In this document: positions 44,698-54,902 of the stretch, one piece after another | Position numbering within the stretch: position 1 is the stretch's first letter | Layout of the letters: every line of letters starts with the position of its first letter | Origin: Shewanella sp. UCD-KL12 | GTDB lineage: Bacteria > Pseudomonadota > Gammaproteobacteria > Enterobacterales > Shewanellaceae | DNA: 64,000 bases | Assembly (NCBI RefSeq): GCF_001957125.1 | Contig: NZ_MPHJ01000003.1 | Span: forward strand, 289,203 to 353,202 | Reading direction: 5' to 3' | Notes under the pieces: generated by a model | What the model was told of the DNA's origin: nothing | What the model saw: the letters and a program-made list of their open reading frames with translations, nothing else | The model's database searches: none | Made by a program: the position numbers and the translations under genes

Positions 44698-46047
44698 ATG
44701 GCTGCGATACCTACTACACCACCTCAAGAACGTGATCTTACGAGTCAAGGCAGTGACGGAAAAGTACAAGGCTATCGGTTTTCATTAGCTTGCCTGACTT
44801 CGCTATTTTTTATTTGGGGTTTGCTAACAAGCTTAAACGACATACTCATTCCCTACCTCAAAGGTATGTTTGACCTTAGCTACACTCAAGCTATGTTGAT
44901 TCAGTTTTGTTTTTTTGGCGCATATTTTATTGTTTCAGTTCCAGCCGGCGCGTTAGTGAGCAAAATTGGCTATCAAAAGGGCATAGTCTTTGGTTTGATG
45001 GTTGCTGGAGTGGGCGCTCTGTCTTTCTATCCTGTTGCGACAACTGGATCATATTTCGCCTTTTTAACGGCGCTATTCGTTCTGGCTGCAGGGATCACTT
45101 TACTGCAAGTCTCTGCAAACCCGTTTGTTAGTGTGCTTGGTGAGGCTAAAACGGCATCATCTAGATTAACAATGACACAAGCCTTTAATTCACTAGGGGC
45201 CACATTAGCCCCCATTTTTGGTGGCTGGCTGATACTGTCATCGGTTACAGAAGCCACTTATGGGAGTAGCCAAAACCAAGCCACAGCGGTACAAACTCCC
45301 TACCTTATATTGGCATCTGCGTTATTTGTGATGGCGCTGATTTTTGCGTTTCTTAAGCTTCCTAAAGTTGAAACTAAGCCTGAAGAGTACAAGGCTGAGG
45401 GCAAGTCACTGGGCAACTTACAAAGTACACCTGTTAGTCAAGGGAGTGCTTGGCAATATAGGCATTTGGTACTGGGCGCGTTGGCTATCTTCGTTTATGT
45501 CGGCGCTGAGGTGGGGATCGGCAGTTTATTGATTAACTTTGCTGCTATGGAGAGTATTGCTGGCTTAGAAGAGGTAAAAGCTGCGAAATATGTCACTTAC
45601 TACTGGGGCGGAGCTATGGTCGGCCGCTTTGTCGGAGCATTAGTGATGCAGAAAGTCTCTGCGGGCAAGGTACTTGGTTTTAACAGTATTTTAGCAGTGG
45701 CTTTAGTACTGGTCGCCACTTTCTCATCAGGCATGATAGCGCTGTGGGCAATTATTCTGGTGGGTCTGTGTAATTCAATTATGTTTCCGACTATTTTCAC
45801 CCTTGCTCTCAGAGGGCTAAAACAACATACCAGCCAAGGCTCTGGCGTATTATGTTTAGCCATAGTTGGCGGGGCTATTCTTCCTGTTGCTCAGGGCTTT
45901 ATTGCTGATGTTGCCGGTATTCAATTGTCCTTCTTGCTACCTATGCTCTGCTTTGTTTACATCGCCTACTATGGCTTGGTGGGCTGTCAGCTTAATAGTC
46001 GTATCGCATCGGGCGTAATGCCGGGAGGTAACAATGAGCAAGCTTAA
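44698..46047 (+). CDS. Glucose/galactose-type MFS transporter (FHS family, GluP/FucP-like)
   Basis: A 449-residue, 12-helix inner-membrane symporter with FFIWGLLTSLNDILIPYLK and the QVSANPFVSVLG block typical of the GluP/FucP family. It should import glucose released outside the inner membrane by the GH3 lipoprotein encoded next. Good ribosome site AAGGATGATTT. Its end overlaps the GH3 start by 14 bp. Two LacI operators lie 150-220 bp upstream. Confidence 0.9.
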   Translation: MAAIPTTPPQERDLTSQGSDGKVQGYRFSLACLTSLFFIWGLLTSLNDILIPYLKGMFDLSYTQAMLIQFCFFGAYFIVSVPAGALVSKIGYQKGIVFGLMVAGVGALSFYPVATTGSYFAFLTALFVLAAGITLLQVSANPFVSVLGEAKTASSRLTMTQAFNSLGATLAPIFGGWLILSSVTEATYGSSQNQATAVQTPYLILASALFVMALIFAFLKLPKVETKPEEYKAEGKSLGNLQSTPVSQGSAWQYRHLVLGALAIFVYVGAEVGIGSLLINFAAMESIAGLEEVKAAKYVTYYWGGAMVGRFVGALVMQKVSAGKVLGFNSILAVALVLVATFSSGMIALWAIILVGLCNSIMFPTIFTLALRGLKQHTSQGSGVLCLAIVGGAILPVAQGFIADVAGIQLSFLLPMLCFVYIAYYGLVGCQLNSRIASGVMPGGNNEQA

Positions 46048-48619
46048 CAAGATAGTAATATCGCTGGCTGTTACAGGTGTCTTATTGGTTAGCTTGAGCA
46101 GCTGTGGCTATAAAAGCGCACCAGATACAGAACTGCCTACATCATCAGTGTCTGTAGCGCTGGGTGAGCTTCAATCTGCCTCAAAAAACAGTATTGAAAT
46201 CTGGCCCAAGTTGTCAATGGAATTGCCTGCTAACCTTGCTGATGAGGAGCGAATAGCCGAACTACTCAGTGGCATGACATTAGAGCAGAAAGTCGCTCAG
46301 ATGATCCAACCTGAGATCCGTGATATCACTGTGGATGATATGCGTCAATATGGCTTTGGCTCATACCTTAATGGCGGCGGTGCATTTCCTGATAACAATA
46401 AGCATGCGACTCCTGCCGATTGGATTAAGCTTGCCGAGTCGATGTACCAAGCTTCAGTTGATGACTCTCTTGACGGCTCTTCAATTCCCACTATGTGGGG
46501 AACCGATGCGGTACATGGCCATAATAATGTCATTGGCGCGACACTGTTTCCTCATAATATTGGTCTTGGTGCGGCTAATAACCCAGTACTAATCGAGCAG
46601 GTGGCTGCAATTACTGCTACAGAGGTGATGGTGACTGGTATCGACTGGGTATTTGCACCAACAGTTGCTGTTGTGAGAGATGATAGATGGGGAAGAACCT
46701 ATGAAGGCTATTCTGAAGATCCCCAAATAGTTAAAGAGTACGCAGGTGCAATTGTTAAAGGCTTACAAGGAACCGTAGGAAAAGATTTTCTTGGTGATAA
46801 TCGAGTCATATCGACGGTTAAACATTTTCTTGGTGACGGTGGCACGCAAGCTGGTGTCGATCAGGGAGATAACCTCTCAACAGAGCAACAACTGTTTGAT
46901 ATTCATGCTCAAGGTTATGTCAGTGGTTTAACCGTAGGCGCTCAAACGGTAATGGCGTCATTTAACAGCTGGAACGGTGTTAAAAACCATGGCAATCACT
47001 ACCTGTTAACTCAAGTCTTGAAAGAGCGAATGGGCTTTGATGGTTTAGTTGTTGGTGATTGGAATGGTCACGGGCAAGTAACAGGCTGCAGCAATACCAG
47101 TTGTGCCAAGGCGGCTAATGCCGGGCTTGATATCTTTATGGTGCCGACTGCTGCTTGGAAACCTTTGTATGAAAATACACTGGCTCAGGTTAGAAGTGGC
47201 GAGATAGCTTTGTCTCGTATCGATGATGCAGTTACCCGTATTTTGCGGGTAAAATTAAGAGCGGGCTTATTTGATAAGCCAAGTCCTGCAAAGCGAGTGT
47301 TATCGGGAAAGACCGAGTTGATTGGTGCTAAAGCTCACAGGGAAATCGCTAAACAAGCTGTGCGAGAGTCACTGGTATTGTTGAAAAATGAAAACAATTT
47401 ACTGCCTCTTAATCCCAATTTACAGGTGTTAGTGGCAGGTGATGGTGCTGACAATATCGGTAAACAGTCTGGTGGCTGGAGTATTACTTGGCAAGGGACC
47501 AACAATAGTAATGCTGATTTTCCTGGGGGGAGCTCTATCTATGATGGCATTAAGCAAACAGTTGTCGCCGCTGGTGGCCAAGTTGAGTTGAATGTAGCTG
47601 GTGAGTTTAGCCAAAAACCGGATGTTGCCATTGTGGTGTTTGGCGAAGAGCCTTATGCAGAGGGCGTCGGGGATGTTGAAAACCTAGAGTTTCAAGCTAA
47701 CACTAAGCATGATTTAGCTTTGCTTAAACAGTTTAAGGCCCAAGGTATTCCTGTTGTTTCAGTCTTTTTAACGGGGAGACCGCTGTGGGTGAATGCGGAG
47801 CTTAATGCCTCTGATGCCTTTGTTGTGGCTTGGCTACCGGGCAGTGAAGGCGATGGCGTTGCTGACGTTATTTTCTCCAAGCCTGATGGGAGTGTGAATT
47901 ATGCAATAACTGGAAAGCTATCCTATTCATGGCCTGCAAACGCGCGACAAACCAAAGTTAATCGCTTTGATGATAAGTATGAACCTCTATTTGCCTATGG
48001 TTATGGCTTGAGCTACGGGCAAAGTGATTCGTTAGGTTCAGCGTTATCGGAAAAGGTTGAACGAAGTCGTGAGCAAGTGACTAGCCTATCTATTTTTGAT
48101 GGTTCAGTTAAATCTCCCTGGCAGCTAATGATTGGCAGCAATGGAAAAAGAGAGCCGGTTTTAAGCAGCATACAGAGCAATGGTGTTGTTGCGTATCGCA
48201 CCAGTGATAGAGAGGTCCAGGAAGATGCCAGACTGGTATCTTTTAATGGAACCGGATTAGGCGAGCTCAGCTTTGTTAGCCCATCTTCTGTTGATATGAA
48301 AAAACTTCAAGGTTCAGACTCAGCGTTATCTTTAACCCTCAAACTTAGTCATCCTATCTCATCTCCAGTTCAATTATCTATGGAGTGTGGGGATAACTGT
48401 GTGGGCAATATACAGCTAGCGCCAGCATTAACTAACTTGGATGTCGGTCAGTGGCAATCACTTACCGTTGATCTTAGGTGTTTCTCGCAGGCCGGTATGA
48501 AGTTTGAGAACAGCACTTCGCCATTTTCTATCTCCAGTAGAGGAAAAGTCACCTTGGAATTTTCAAATATTAGTATTGAAGCGTTGAGTGGGAAGGGGGC
48601 TGATATTTCATGTCATTAA
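46034..48619 (+). CDS. GH3 beta-glucosidase lipoprotein (ExoP-like exo-beta-glucanase)
   Basis: An 861-residue enzyme that trims glucose from beta-glucans or oligosaccharides outside the inner membrane. Signal peptide with lipobox LSSC (Cys24, followed by Gly, so an outer-membrane location is expected). GH3 barrel (about 65-420) has WGTDAVHGHNN, KHFLGDGG and the nucleophile Asp342 in VVGDWNGHG; the second domain (430-660) follows, ending in GYGLSYG. The last 180 residues form an extra beta-domain with two Cys pairs, as in Pseudoalteromonas ExoP. Its start overlaps the transporter gene, so the two are translationally coupled. Confidence 0.94.
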   Translation: MSKLNKIVISLAVTGVLLVSLSSCGYKSAPDTELPTSSVSVALGELQSASKNSIEIWPKLSMELPANLADEERIAELLSGMTLEQKVAQMIQPEIRDITVDDMRQYGFGSYLNGGGAFPDNNKHATPADWIKLAESMYQASVDDSLDGSSIPTMWGTDAVHGHNNVIGATLFPHNIGLGAANNPVLIEQVAAITATEVMVTGIDWVFAPTVAVVRDDRWGRTYEGYSEDPQIVKEYAGAIVKGLQGTVGKDFLGDNRVISTVKHFLGDGGTQAGVDQGDNLSTEQQLFDIHAQGYVSGLTVGAQTVMASFNSWNGVKNHGNHYLLTQVLKERMGFDGLVVGDWNGHGQVTGCSNTSCAKAANAGLDIFMVPTAAWKPLYENTLAQVRSGEIALSRIDDAVTRILRVKLRAGLFDKPSPAKRVLSGKTELIGAKAHREIAKQAVRESLVLLKNENNLLPLNPNLQVLVAGDGADNIGKQSGGWSITWQGTNNSNADFPGGSSIYDGIKQTVVAAGGQVELNVAGEFSQKPDVAIVVFGEEPYAEGVGDVENLEFQANTKHDLALLKQFKAQGIPVVSVFLTGRPLWVNAELNASDAFVVAWLPGSEGDGVADVIFSKPDGSVNYAITGKLSYSWPANARQTKVNRFDDKYEPLFAYGYGLSYGQSDSLGSALSEKVERSREQVTSLSIFDGSVKSPWQLMIGSNGKREPVLSSIQSNGVVAYRTSDREVQEDARLVSFNGTGLGELSFVSPSSVDMKKLQGSDSALSLTLKLSHPISSPVQLSMECGDNCVGNIQLAPALTNLDVGQWQSLTVDLRCFSQAGMKFENSTSPFSISSRGKVTLEFSNISIEALSGKGADISCH

Positions 48620-48816
48620 ACTGAGGTAACTCACGTTTCTCTGAGTTGCTTGTGTGCTGAAAAAATGGAATTTTTTATTAACAGCTTTTGAGGTTGGAGC
48701 TAGAGCACATGGAGTTATCGTTAGATAGTGGTGCTAATTTTTATTCAGGTGTGGCGGCTTCTTTGATTTAGATGCCGTTATGCCCTTTAGTTTACATATA
48801 GCTTGTTTAAGCGGGA

Positions 48817-48848
48817 GTCAGTATAGAAAGTGGGCTCTCTATACTGAC
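48817..48848. terminator. hairpin between the GH3 and sugar kinase genes
   Basis: Perfect 11-bp arms GTCAGTATAGA and TCTATACTGAC around 10 nt, in the 308-bp gap 48620-48927. No T run. It lies 80 bp before the kinase start, so it may be a leader structure or an operator rather than a terminator. A shorter AACTCA/TGAGTT hairpin follows the GH3 stop near 48628. Nothing else is visible in this gap. Confidence 0.4.
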
Positions 48849-48927
48849 ATAGTAGCTTGATTAGAAAGTGCCAGTGGTTGATAGACTAAAAGTTAAATCA
48901 AAACGAGTCGATAGTGGAGTAATACAG

Positions 48928-49818
48928 ATGTTGCGAATGGGCGTAGATCTTGGTGGGACAAAAATAGAACTTGTAGCCTTAGATACAGATGGAAAAGAGC
49001 TATTTAGAAAACGTTTACCAACGCCTCGTGAATATGAGGCGACTCTCGATATTATAGTCGGTTTGGTTAACGAAGCCGAGTCAGCATTAGGTATGACTGG
49101 CAGTGTGGGGGTTGGGATCCCAGGTGTTATTTCTCCCTTTTCTGGATTAGTCAAAAATGCTAACTCTACATGGATTAATGGTAAGCCGCTTGATATTGAT
49201 TTAGGTAAGCGGTTATCACGAGAGATTAGAGTGGCGAATGATGCGAATTGTTTTGCCGTTTCTGAAGCTATTGACGGCGCTGGTGCAGGCAAAGGAGTGG
49301 TGTTTGGTGTGATTATCGGTACAGGGTGCGGCGGTGGCATCGCGATAAATGGCCGGGTGCACAGTGGCGGTAATGGTATCTGTGGCGAGTGGGGCCATAA
49401 CCCTTTACCTTGGATGTCGAAAGAGGAGTTTAATAGCACTTCATGCTTCTGCGGTAACCATGATTGCATCGAAACTTTTATATCTGGTACAGGGTTTGTG
49501 CGTGACTACAATCTAATGGGCGGCCAAGCGAATAAAGGAACGCAAGTTATGGCGCTAGTTGATGCTGGGGATGTTAGCGCGACAGAGGCCTTTGAGCGCT
49601 ATTTAGATAGGCTTGCCCGCTCTCTTGCCCATGTTATTAATACACTAGACCCAGATGTTGTCGTGTTGGGAGGCGGTATGTCCAATGTGGATGCTATCTA
49701 CCCTAAATTACCCCAAGTGTTATCAAAATACGTTCTAGGGGGAGAATGTCGAACCCCTGTCGTGCAAAACCTCTATGGCTGCTCATCTGGCGTACGTGGC
49801 GCAGCTTGGTTGTGGTAG
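48928..49818 (+). CDS. mak: ROK-family sugar kinase (Mak fructokinase-like)
   Basis: A 296-residue sugar kinase very close in memory to E. coli Mak (manno(fructo)kinase): N-terminal [10 protein letters not shown] phosphate-binding loop, [23 protein letters not shown], catalytic Asp in [24 protein letters not shown] and the zinc-binding [15 protein letters not shown]. Mak prefers fructose but accepts glucose and mannose; here it probably phosphorylates glucose freed from beta-glucosides. ATG 48928 is chosen (GGAG 8 nt upstream); the frame is open 20 codons further. No LacI operator was found before it, so membership of the regulon is not shown. Confidence 0.9.
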   Translation: MLRMGVDLGGTKIELVALDTDGKELFRKRLPTPREYEATLDIIVGLVNEAESALGMTGSVGVGIPGVISPFSGLVKNANSTWINGKPLDIDLGKRLSREIRVANDANCFAVSEAIDGAGAGKGVVFGVIIGTGCGGGIAINGRVHSGGNGICGEWGHNPLPWMSKEEFNSTSCFCGNHDCIETFISGTGFVRDYNLMGGQANKGTQVMALVDAGDVSATEAFERYLDRLARSLAHVINTLDPDVVVLGGGMSNVDAIYPKLPQVLSKYVLGGECRTPVVQNLYGCSSGVRGAAWLW

Positions 49819-49860
49819 AGGTAGTATCTAAACCAAGTTCGACAGAACTTATGTTAGACT

Positions 49861-49888
49861 AGCCCGAAACTAGTTTATTCGGGCTTTC
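49861..49888 (+). terminator. terminator after the sugar kinase gene
   Basis: AGCCCGAA and TTCGGGCT arms with a 9-nt loop and a short T-rich tail, ending 6 bp before the next start codon. Confidence 0.6.
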
Positions 49889-49894
49889 AACACG

Positions 49895-50632
49895 ATGTTT
49901 TGGGTTAAAAAAATTATTTCACAACTCTTTATGCCCATTCCTATGGTTGTGCTATTACTTCTGTTTTGTATCGTGATGCTTAGAAATAGCCGCTCGACCA
50001 GAGCTTTGCTCTCAGTAACTGTTGTCATTTTAGTTTTTTTGAGCAGTTCAACGGGAAGTAATTTTCTTAGTTCTCCTTTGGAAGATCAGTATCGAGTGAA
50101 TAATAACCCTATAGGTAAAGGGTGTTTAATTCTAGTACTAGGAAACGGTCATAACGATAAGGTACCTGGCATGGCGATACAGAAGTTATCTCCTCCAGCT
50201 TTATCAAGGTTAAGTGAAGGAGTTAGGCAGTTTAACTTAGGTCAGGATTGTAAGCTTATATTCAGTGGTTGGGGCGGGGATAGTTCTTCTGAATCACATG
50301 CTCAGGTTATGGCTAAAGCTGCTATTGAATTGGGAATTTCAGCTGATAAAATAATTACATTTCCTTTAGCCAAAGATACTTTAGATGAAGCTCAATATAT
50401 GAAGTGGGAGGTTGGGGATTTCCCATTTAGGTTAGTGACTTCTGCAACACATATGCCTAGAGCCATGGAAATATTCCTCAACTTGGAACTTAGCCCAGAA
50501 GCTGCGCCAACAGATTTTATTACTCGAGAAGGCTATTGGTGGTCCCTTAATGCCCAAAACTTGCTTTCATCACAGCGCTCGATACACGAGTATGTAGGAA
50601 AGTTGTGGTTTAGGTTGAAACATGAAAATTAA
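49895..50632 (+). CDS. DUF218/YdcF-family membrane protein (ElyC-like)
   Basis: A 245-residue inner-membrane protein resembling E. coli ElyC: two N-terminal helices (about 12-28 and 36-52), then a periplasmic DUF218 domain (78-235) with LVLGNGHN, SRLSEGVRQF, LIFSGWGG and LVTSATHMPRAM. ElyC acts in envelope homeostasis, affecting peptidoglycan/ECA lipid-carrier use. The usual LGGG reads LGNG here. There is no clear ribosome site, and the terminator ends just before the start, so expression depends on a promoter inside or before that hairpin. Confidence 0.8.
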   Translation: MFWVKKIISQLFMPIPMVVLLLLFCIVMLRNSRSTRALLSVTVVILVFLSSSTGSNFLSSPLEDQYRVNNNPIGKGCLILVLGNGHNDKVPGMAIQKLSPPALSRLSEGVRQFNLGQDCKLIFSGWGGDSSSESHAQVMAKAAIELGISADKIITFPLAKDTLDEAQYMKWEVGDFPFRLVTSATHMPRAMEIFLNLELSPEAAPTDFITREGYWWSLNAQNLLSSQRSIHEYVGKLWFRLKHEN

Positions 50633-50702
50633 ATCTTTGAAATAATTTTCATGTATAAAACCTTAGCCCAAAGTAAGTTGTTTAGAACTATTAGGATGTT
50701 TT

Positions 50703-51377
50703 TTGAACATTGAGACCATAGAGATACGCACGTTAAATAAAAGAAATCGATTAACGCTTACCTGTGTTGGTGTGCTCGGCTTATCACTAGGCCTAGGGTT
50801 ATTTTTATCTTCTCCAGCTTTGTTTGCGCCGGGTATTCTCTGTTTTGCATTAGGAGTGATATCCCTGGTATTGGGAGTCTCAAAATTGCTAGAGCCAGAG
50901 GTTAGTGTGGTGTTAGACAGTGCTGGCATCACTTATCATCATAGGCGGGGGAGTGTAAATATTCAGTGGAGTAACGTACAGCGGATTGATATTCCCAAAG
51001 GACTGGATGGTATGAATAGTATTGAGCTACCATTTGTTGGCTTTAAGCTCAAGCAAGTAAACCCAGTACTAGATTCAATCCCCATAAGGCTTGCAACAGG
51101 GTTACTCACAGAGCAGCGTCCATTATTGATGTCTGCCATCACATTAGATGAAGATCTTATTGAGTTAGAGAACTATATGAACTCAGAGTTTACGCCGCTT
51201 ATAATTAATGAAGAGCGTTACCATGGTGTTTTAGCTATGTTTGGCCATAGATGTGAGATGCTAAGTAAGAACTTAGGGTTTCATATTTACATCCCTGAGG
51301 ATTGCTTAGAAAGTGATGCCAGTGAGTTCACTATTATGGCAAGAAAGTACTTACAGGATGTGAGAACGGCGAGTTAA
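50703..51377 (+). CDS. DUF2982-like membrane protein of unknown function
   Basis: A 224-residue protein with two N-terminal membrane helices (about 18-37 and 42-62) and a soluble C-terminal part with a PH-like start (VSVVLDSAGITYHHRRGSVNIQWSNVQRIDIP). It resembles the conserved Shewanella/Vibrio DUF2982 family; no function is known. TTG 50703 is used as start: AGGA lies 6 nt upstream and the nearby ATG at 50697 runs into a stop after five codons. It is 70 bp downstream of the ElyC-like gene. Confidence 0.7.
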   Translation: MNIETIEIRTLNKRNRLTLTCVGVLGLSLGLGLFLSSPALFAPGILCFALGVISLVLGVSKLLEPEVSVVLDSAGITYHHRRGSVNIQWSNVQRIDIPKGLDGMNSIELPFVGFKLKQVNPVLDSIPIRLATGLLTEQRPLLMSAITLDEDLIELENYMNSEFTPLIINEERYHGVLAMFGHRCEMLSKNLGFHIYIPEDCLESDASEFTIMARKYLQDVRTAS

Positions 51378-51467
51378 TTTTACTGAAAGTGAATGGTTAG
51401 CACCCTATCTATGTTAAGACTATCGATATCAAATTATGGATAAGATTGTGGATGTATAGAGGCAAAA

Positions 51468-51500
51468 CATAAAAAGCACCTGTTAAAGGTGCTTTTTATG
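51468..51500. terminator. strong bidirectional terminator
   Basis: Perfect 14-bp arms CATAAAAAGCACCT and complement, loop GTTAA, with A and T runs in the stem that serve as tails on either strand. It separates the convergent DUF2982-like and bactofilin genes. Confidence 0.92.
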
Positions 51501-51512
51501 TGGTAGACAGGA

Positions 51513-51944
51513 CTAATTAGCTTGAAACTCACCTTCAATGTCACTATTTTTGTTGGGGGTAGCGTTTTGTTCAATAGATTTAGAGGCATCGAGGGTGTTT
51601 AGCAATGCAACTTCCTCACGTACTCGCATACCTATAAATTGTCCACCTTCAAAAATCTCCATTGACTCACAAGCCACTTCACCTTCAACAGTACCTGTAC
51701 CTGTGATATTTAGCTTGTCGCATTTTAGCTTGCCTTTGAAGTAGCCAGACACTTTAAGCTCATTACAACTGAGCTCGCCATCTACAAAGCCATCAGGTTC
51801 GATGGTTATTTTTCCTGAAGAGCTTATTTTTCCAAAGATCTCGCCGCCAATTAATGCTTCACCTGCAAAATGACTTTCGCCTGAGAGTTTTGTTCCTTGC
51901 GCGACAAAGGTTAGGCCTGAATTAGATTTCTTGTTTCCGAACAT
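51513..51944 (-). CDS. Bactofilin (polymer-forming cytoskeletal protein)
   Basis: A 143-residue bactofilin: an N-terminal tail (MFGNKKSNSG), a beta-helix core (about 12-110) of repeating hydrophobic/Gly units such as GEALIGGEIFGKISSSGKITI and GKLKCDKLNITGTGTVEGEV, and a disordered polar tail. Bactofilins self-assemble into filaments at the inner membrane and position cell-wall or polarity factors. It is transcribed in the same direction as napF, galE and galU, 130 bp after napF, and ends at a strong terminator. Confidence 0.92.
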   Translation of the reverse strand: MFGNKKSNSGLTFVAQGTKLSGESHFAGEALIGGEIFGKISSSGKITIEPDGFVDGELSCNELKVSGYFKGKLKCDKLNITGTGTVEGEVACESMEIFEGGQFIGMRVREEVALLNTLDASKSIEQNATPNKNSDIEGEFQAN

Positions 51945-52074
51945 AATGCTCTACATTTAGGTCAAAGATACTTGATGTTAACCTTAATTTTACAGTAACA
52001 AAACCACTAATATTTGGCGCAGCTAAGTCATTTTTTTGGCTTTAGCTCATCGTGCTAATACTTCCGTGAATAGA

Positions 52075-52557
52075 TTAAGTTACTTCACCCACTTTAATCG
52101 CATCAGCCGGGCAAGGTGATACACAAGCGCCACAGCCAGTACAGGTATCAATGTCGATTATCGGTTTTGGTGCTTGGCCTATACCGGGCTTAAAGGATAT
52201 CGCACGAGCATCACAGGCATCTTTACAGCTTTGGCACCATATCCCTTTGTTAGCTAAGCAAGGTTCGAGTACTAAAGCAATAGACTCCCATGGGGTTTGT
52301 TCTGTCTTGTTGAATACAGGCTCAGGACAGATATCTGCGCATTTCTTACAGAAAGTACATTCGTCATTGGCAAAGTTGATCTCGGGGAAGCCACCATCTC
52401 CTCTGATGAGGATCTGAGTTTCGCAGGCCTTGATGCATTTATCACATCGGGTGCAGATATCGGTAAACTCTATATCTGTTTTACTCCAAGGAGGCCTAAT
52501 GGCTGAGGACTTTTTCCGGTTGAAAAGGCGTCTTCGGCTCTGATTGATATTACTCAT
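52075..52557 (-). CDS. napF: NapF-type ferredoxin
   Basis: A 160-residue cytoplasmic iron-sulfur protein with four cysteine clusters for 4Fe-4S centres: CTRCDKCIKAC, CTFCKKCADIC, the wider CLANKGIWCQSCKDAC and CTGCGACVSPCP. The N-terminal basic MSNINQSRRRLFNRKK matches NapF, which helps mature or feed electrons to periplasmic nitrate reductase NapA. No other nap gene is in the window. It lies 44 bp after galE on the same strand, so it is probably co-transcribed with sugar-nucleotide genes. Confidence 0.88.
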   Translation of the reverse strand: MSNINQSRRRLFNRKKSSAIRPPWSKTDIEFTDICTRCDKCIKACETQILIRGDGGFPEINFANDECTFCKKCADICPEPVFNKTEQTPWESIALVLEPCLANKGIWCQSCKDACDARAISFKPGIGQAPKPIIDIDTCTGCGACVSPCPADAIKVGEVT

Positions 52558-52601
52558 TATCTACTGCTCAACAATATGAAGAAATTAGACTCTATAAACA
52601 T

Positions 52602-53615
52602 TTAATCACTATAACCATTAGGGTTACTTGACTGCCAATGCCAGCTGCTGCTTGCCATCTCATCTATACCATGAGTCGCTCGCCAGTTGAGTTCATTATG
52701 TGCTTTTTGGGTATCAGCATAGCATGCTGCGATATCACCAGGTCGCCTGTCGACTATCTGATAATTAATGGTTTTACCCGATGCTTTTTCAAAAGCTTTT
52801 ACCATGTCAATAACGCTATAGCCTTGGCCTGTACCTAAGTTATAGGTAACAATTCCTGGGTTTGTACTGAGTCTATCGAGTGCTCGTAGGTGACCTATAG
52901 CAAGATCGACGACATGGATATAGTCACGTACGCCAGTACCGTCATGGGTATTATAATCATCACCAAATATACTGAGGGTTTCTCTTTTTCCTACGGCAAC
53001 TTGTGCAATAAATGGCATCAAATTATTAGGTATGTCGTTAGGATCCTCCCCAATACGGCCACTTGGGTGAGCACCCACAGGGTTAAAGTATCTCAGTCTC
53101 GCTATATTCCAGCTGGGATCTGCTTGATGGAGATCTTTTAAAATATGTTCAACCATGAGTTTAGATTGACCATAGGGGTTTGTTGCAGCCGTTGGGAATG
53201 CTTCAGTAATGGGGAGGCTGGCTGGATCGCCATATACGGTTGCAGATGAGCTAAAAACGAGGTTTTTAACACCATTTTCAGCCATCACTTCACACAAGAC
53301 TAAGGTACCAGTGACATTATTTTCATAATAGCGTAAAGGCTGAACCACCGATTCGCCAACGGCTTTTAAGCCCGCGAAATGAATAACAGATTGTATGTCA
53401 TGATCAGTAAATACTTTTTGTAGAAACGCCTTGTTTAGCACATCTCCTTGATAAAAACTGACTGACTTTCCACTGATACTTTCTACACGGTGAAGCGCCT
53501 CTATGCTTGAATTAATCAAGTTATCGACGATCACCACTTCTTGGCCTGCCTCTAGAAGCTCAATAACGGTATGGGTGCCGATATAGCCTGTGCCACCAGT
53601 AACAAGGATGGTCAT
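52602..53615 (-). CDS. galE: UDP-glucose 4-epimerase (GalE)
   Basis: A 337-residue short-chain dehydrogenase-like epimerase interconverting UDP-glucose and UDP-galactose. NAD-binding GGTGYIGTH at 7-15, the catalytic Ser/Tyr/Lys in SSATVYGD and PYGQSK, and [10 protein letters not shown] are visible. Its ATG overlaps the galU stop codon (TAATG), so translation is coupled and the pair supplies UDP-sugars for surface glycans. Confidence 0.96.
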   Translation of the reverse strand: MTILVTGGTGYIGTHTVIELLEAGQEVVIVDNLINSSIEALHRVESISGKSVSFYQGDVLNKAFLQKVFTDHDIQSVIHFAGLKAVGESVVQPLRYYENNVTGTLVLCEVMAENGVKNLVFSSSATVYGDPASLPITEAFPTAATNPYGQSKLMVEHILKDLHQADPSWNIARLRYFNPVGAHPSGRIGEDPNDIPNNLMPFIAQVAVGKRETLSIFGDDYNTHDGTGVRDYIHVVDLAIGHLRALDRLSTNPGIVTYNLGTGQGYSVIDMVKAFEKASGKTINYQIVDRRPGDIAACYADTQKAHNELNWRATHGIDEMASSSWHWQSSNPNGYSD

Positions 53616-54535
53616 TATTCTGCGTCCTTATCTAAATCTTCGACAAGTTGTTTCAGGTAAAGTTTGAATTCACTGCCGATCTCTTTATGGCGTATTGCAT
53701 GCTCTATGTTGGCTTGCATATAGCCAAGTTTATTACCGCAATCGTGGCTTTTACCTTTCATGTAATAGGCATTGACGGCCTGTTTTTCCATCATCATGGC
53801 AATAGCATCTGTCAATTGAATCTCATCACCTGCGCCAGCTGGGGTCTTAGCAAGTTGAGACCAGATATCAGCAGGCAAAATATAACGACCGACAACGGCA
53901 AGGTTTGAAGGTGCTTCATCAATACTGGGTTTTTCTACTAATTGAGCTAAGGGTTCAGATTCCCCAGGGATCAATTTTTTACCATTCACATCCGCAATGC
54001 CGTACTGGTTTACTTGATCGTGAGGAACGCCCTCTACCATGATTTGACCAACATTCGTTTCATTAAATAACTGAACCATCTCAGCAAGGTTGTCGGTTTT
54101 AAGATCACAACTTGCTTCATCGACAATAACATCAGGCAACAGTACAGCGAATGGCGCGTCGCCAACGACAGGTTTAGCGCATAATATGGCATGTCCCAAG
54201 CCTTTTGCTTGTGCCTGACGCACACTGATAACGGTTACGCCAGTAGGACAGATAGATTGTACTTCATTCAGCAATTGTCTTTTTACTCTTCGCTCCAACT
54301 GAGCCTCAAGCTCAAAACTGGTATCGAAATGATTTTCTATGGGGTTTTTACTGGCGTGAGTGACAAGGACAATCTCGTTAATACCTGCCGCTATTGCTTC
54401 ATTGACAACATATTGAATGAGTGGTTTATCAACAACGGGAAGCATCTCTTTGGGAATGGCCTTTGTTGCTGGAAGCATCCTTGTTCCTAACCCTGCGACA
54501 GGGATCACTGCTTTACGTATTTTAGCTTGTTTCAT
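53615..54535 (-). CDS. galU: UTP-glucose-1-phosphate uridylyltransferase (GalU)
   Basis: A 306-residue enzyme making UDP-glucose. Signature [30 protein letters not shown] at the N-terminus, LPDVIVDE in the middle and EKP near residue 205. AAGGATAACA precedes the ATG. It heads the minus-strand unit galU-galE-napF and is divergent from phhA across a 367-bp gap. Confidence 0.96.
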   Translation of the reverse strand: MKQAKIRKAVIPVAGLGTRMLPATKAIPKEMLPVVDKPLIQYVVNEAIAAGINEIVLVTHASKNPIENHFDTSFELEAQLERRVKRQLLNEVQSICPTGVTVISVRQAQAKGLGHAILCAKPVVGDAPFAVLLPDVIVDEASCDLKTDNLAEMVQLFNETNVGQIMVEGVPHDQVNQYGIADVNGKKLIPGESEPLAQLVEKPSIDEAPSNLAVVGRYILPADIWSQLAKTPAGAGDEIQLTDAIAMMMEKQAVNAYYMKGKSHDCGNKLGYMQANIEHAIRHKEIGSEFKLYLKQLVEDLDKDAE

Positions 54536-54779
54536 TGTTATCCTTTTTCAATCTTGTCAGTAACTAGCAACTCGACTTTAACGTGTTGAGTTTAGTCGTT
54601 TATCATGAGAGTAGTTAGTGATAATTACAGCCTAATGGCGATATTTTAATAGACTTGAAGGGAAAAGCTATGGGTATAGCGCACTTAGAGGGTGTTCTGT
54701 ATTGCTTGGCTATTTCGTAAACTATTGGGTACGAATAAATTCCTGAAATATTAGTCTATTACGAATATTTAAATTTAGG

Positions 54780-54797
54780 TGTAATGAAAGTGTTACA
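54780..54797. promoter_or_regulatory. TyrR box upstream of phhA
   Basis: TGTAAT-GAAAGT-GTTACA matches the TGTAAA-N6-TTTACA TyrR consensus with symmetric substitutions. A weaker half-match (CGTAAA-N6-GGTACG) lies at 54716-54733. Both sit in the 367-bp galU-phhA gap and fit activation by the TyrR protein encoded 1.5 kb downstream. Confidence 0.75.
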
Positions 54798-54884
54798 AAG
54801 GTGGGCAGGTTGAAGCCAAAGAATAAACTGTGAGGGAGTTAACAAAAATGCTCGTATGATTGAGTATGAAGGAGGGAATCATTA

Positions 54885-54896
54885 ATGAATAAATGA
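54885..54896 (+). other. three-codon leader ORF before phhA
   Basis: ATG-AAT-AAA-TGA is preceded by GGAGGG at the ideal distance, while the phhA ATG 6 nt after this stop has no ribosome site of its own. A second overlapping mini-frame ATG-ACA-TAA begins at 54894. phhA translation may therefore rely on re-initiation. Confidence 0.5.
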
Positions 54897-54902
54897 CATA
54901 AT

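Noticed and set aside
48861..49469. Reverse-strand frame (202 codons) over the sugar kinase gene
   Set aside because: Shadow of a clear ROK kinase; composition is dominated by Pro, Ser and Thr.
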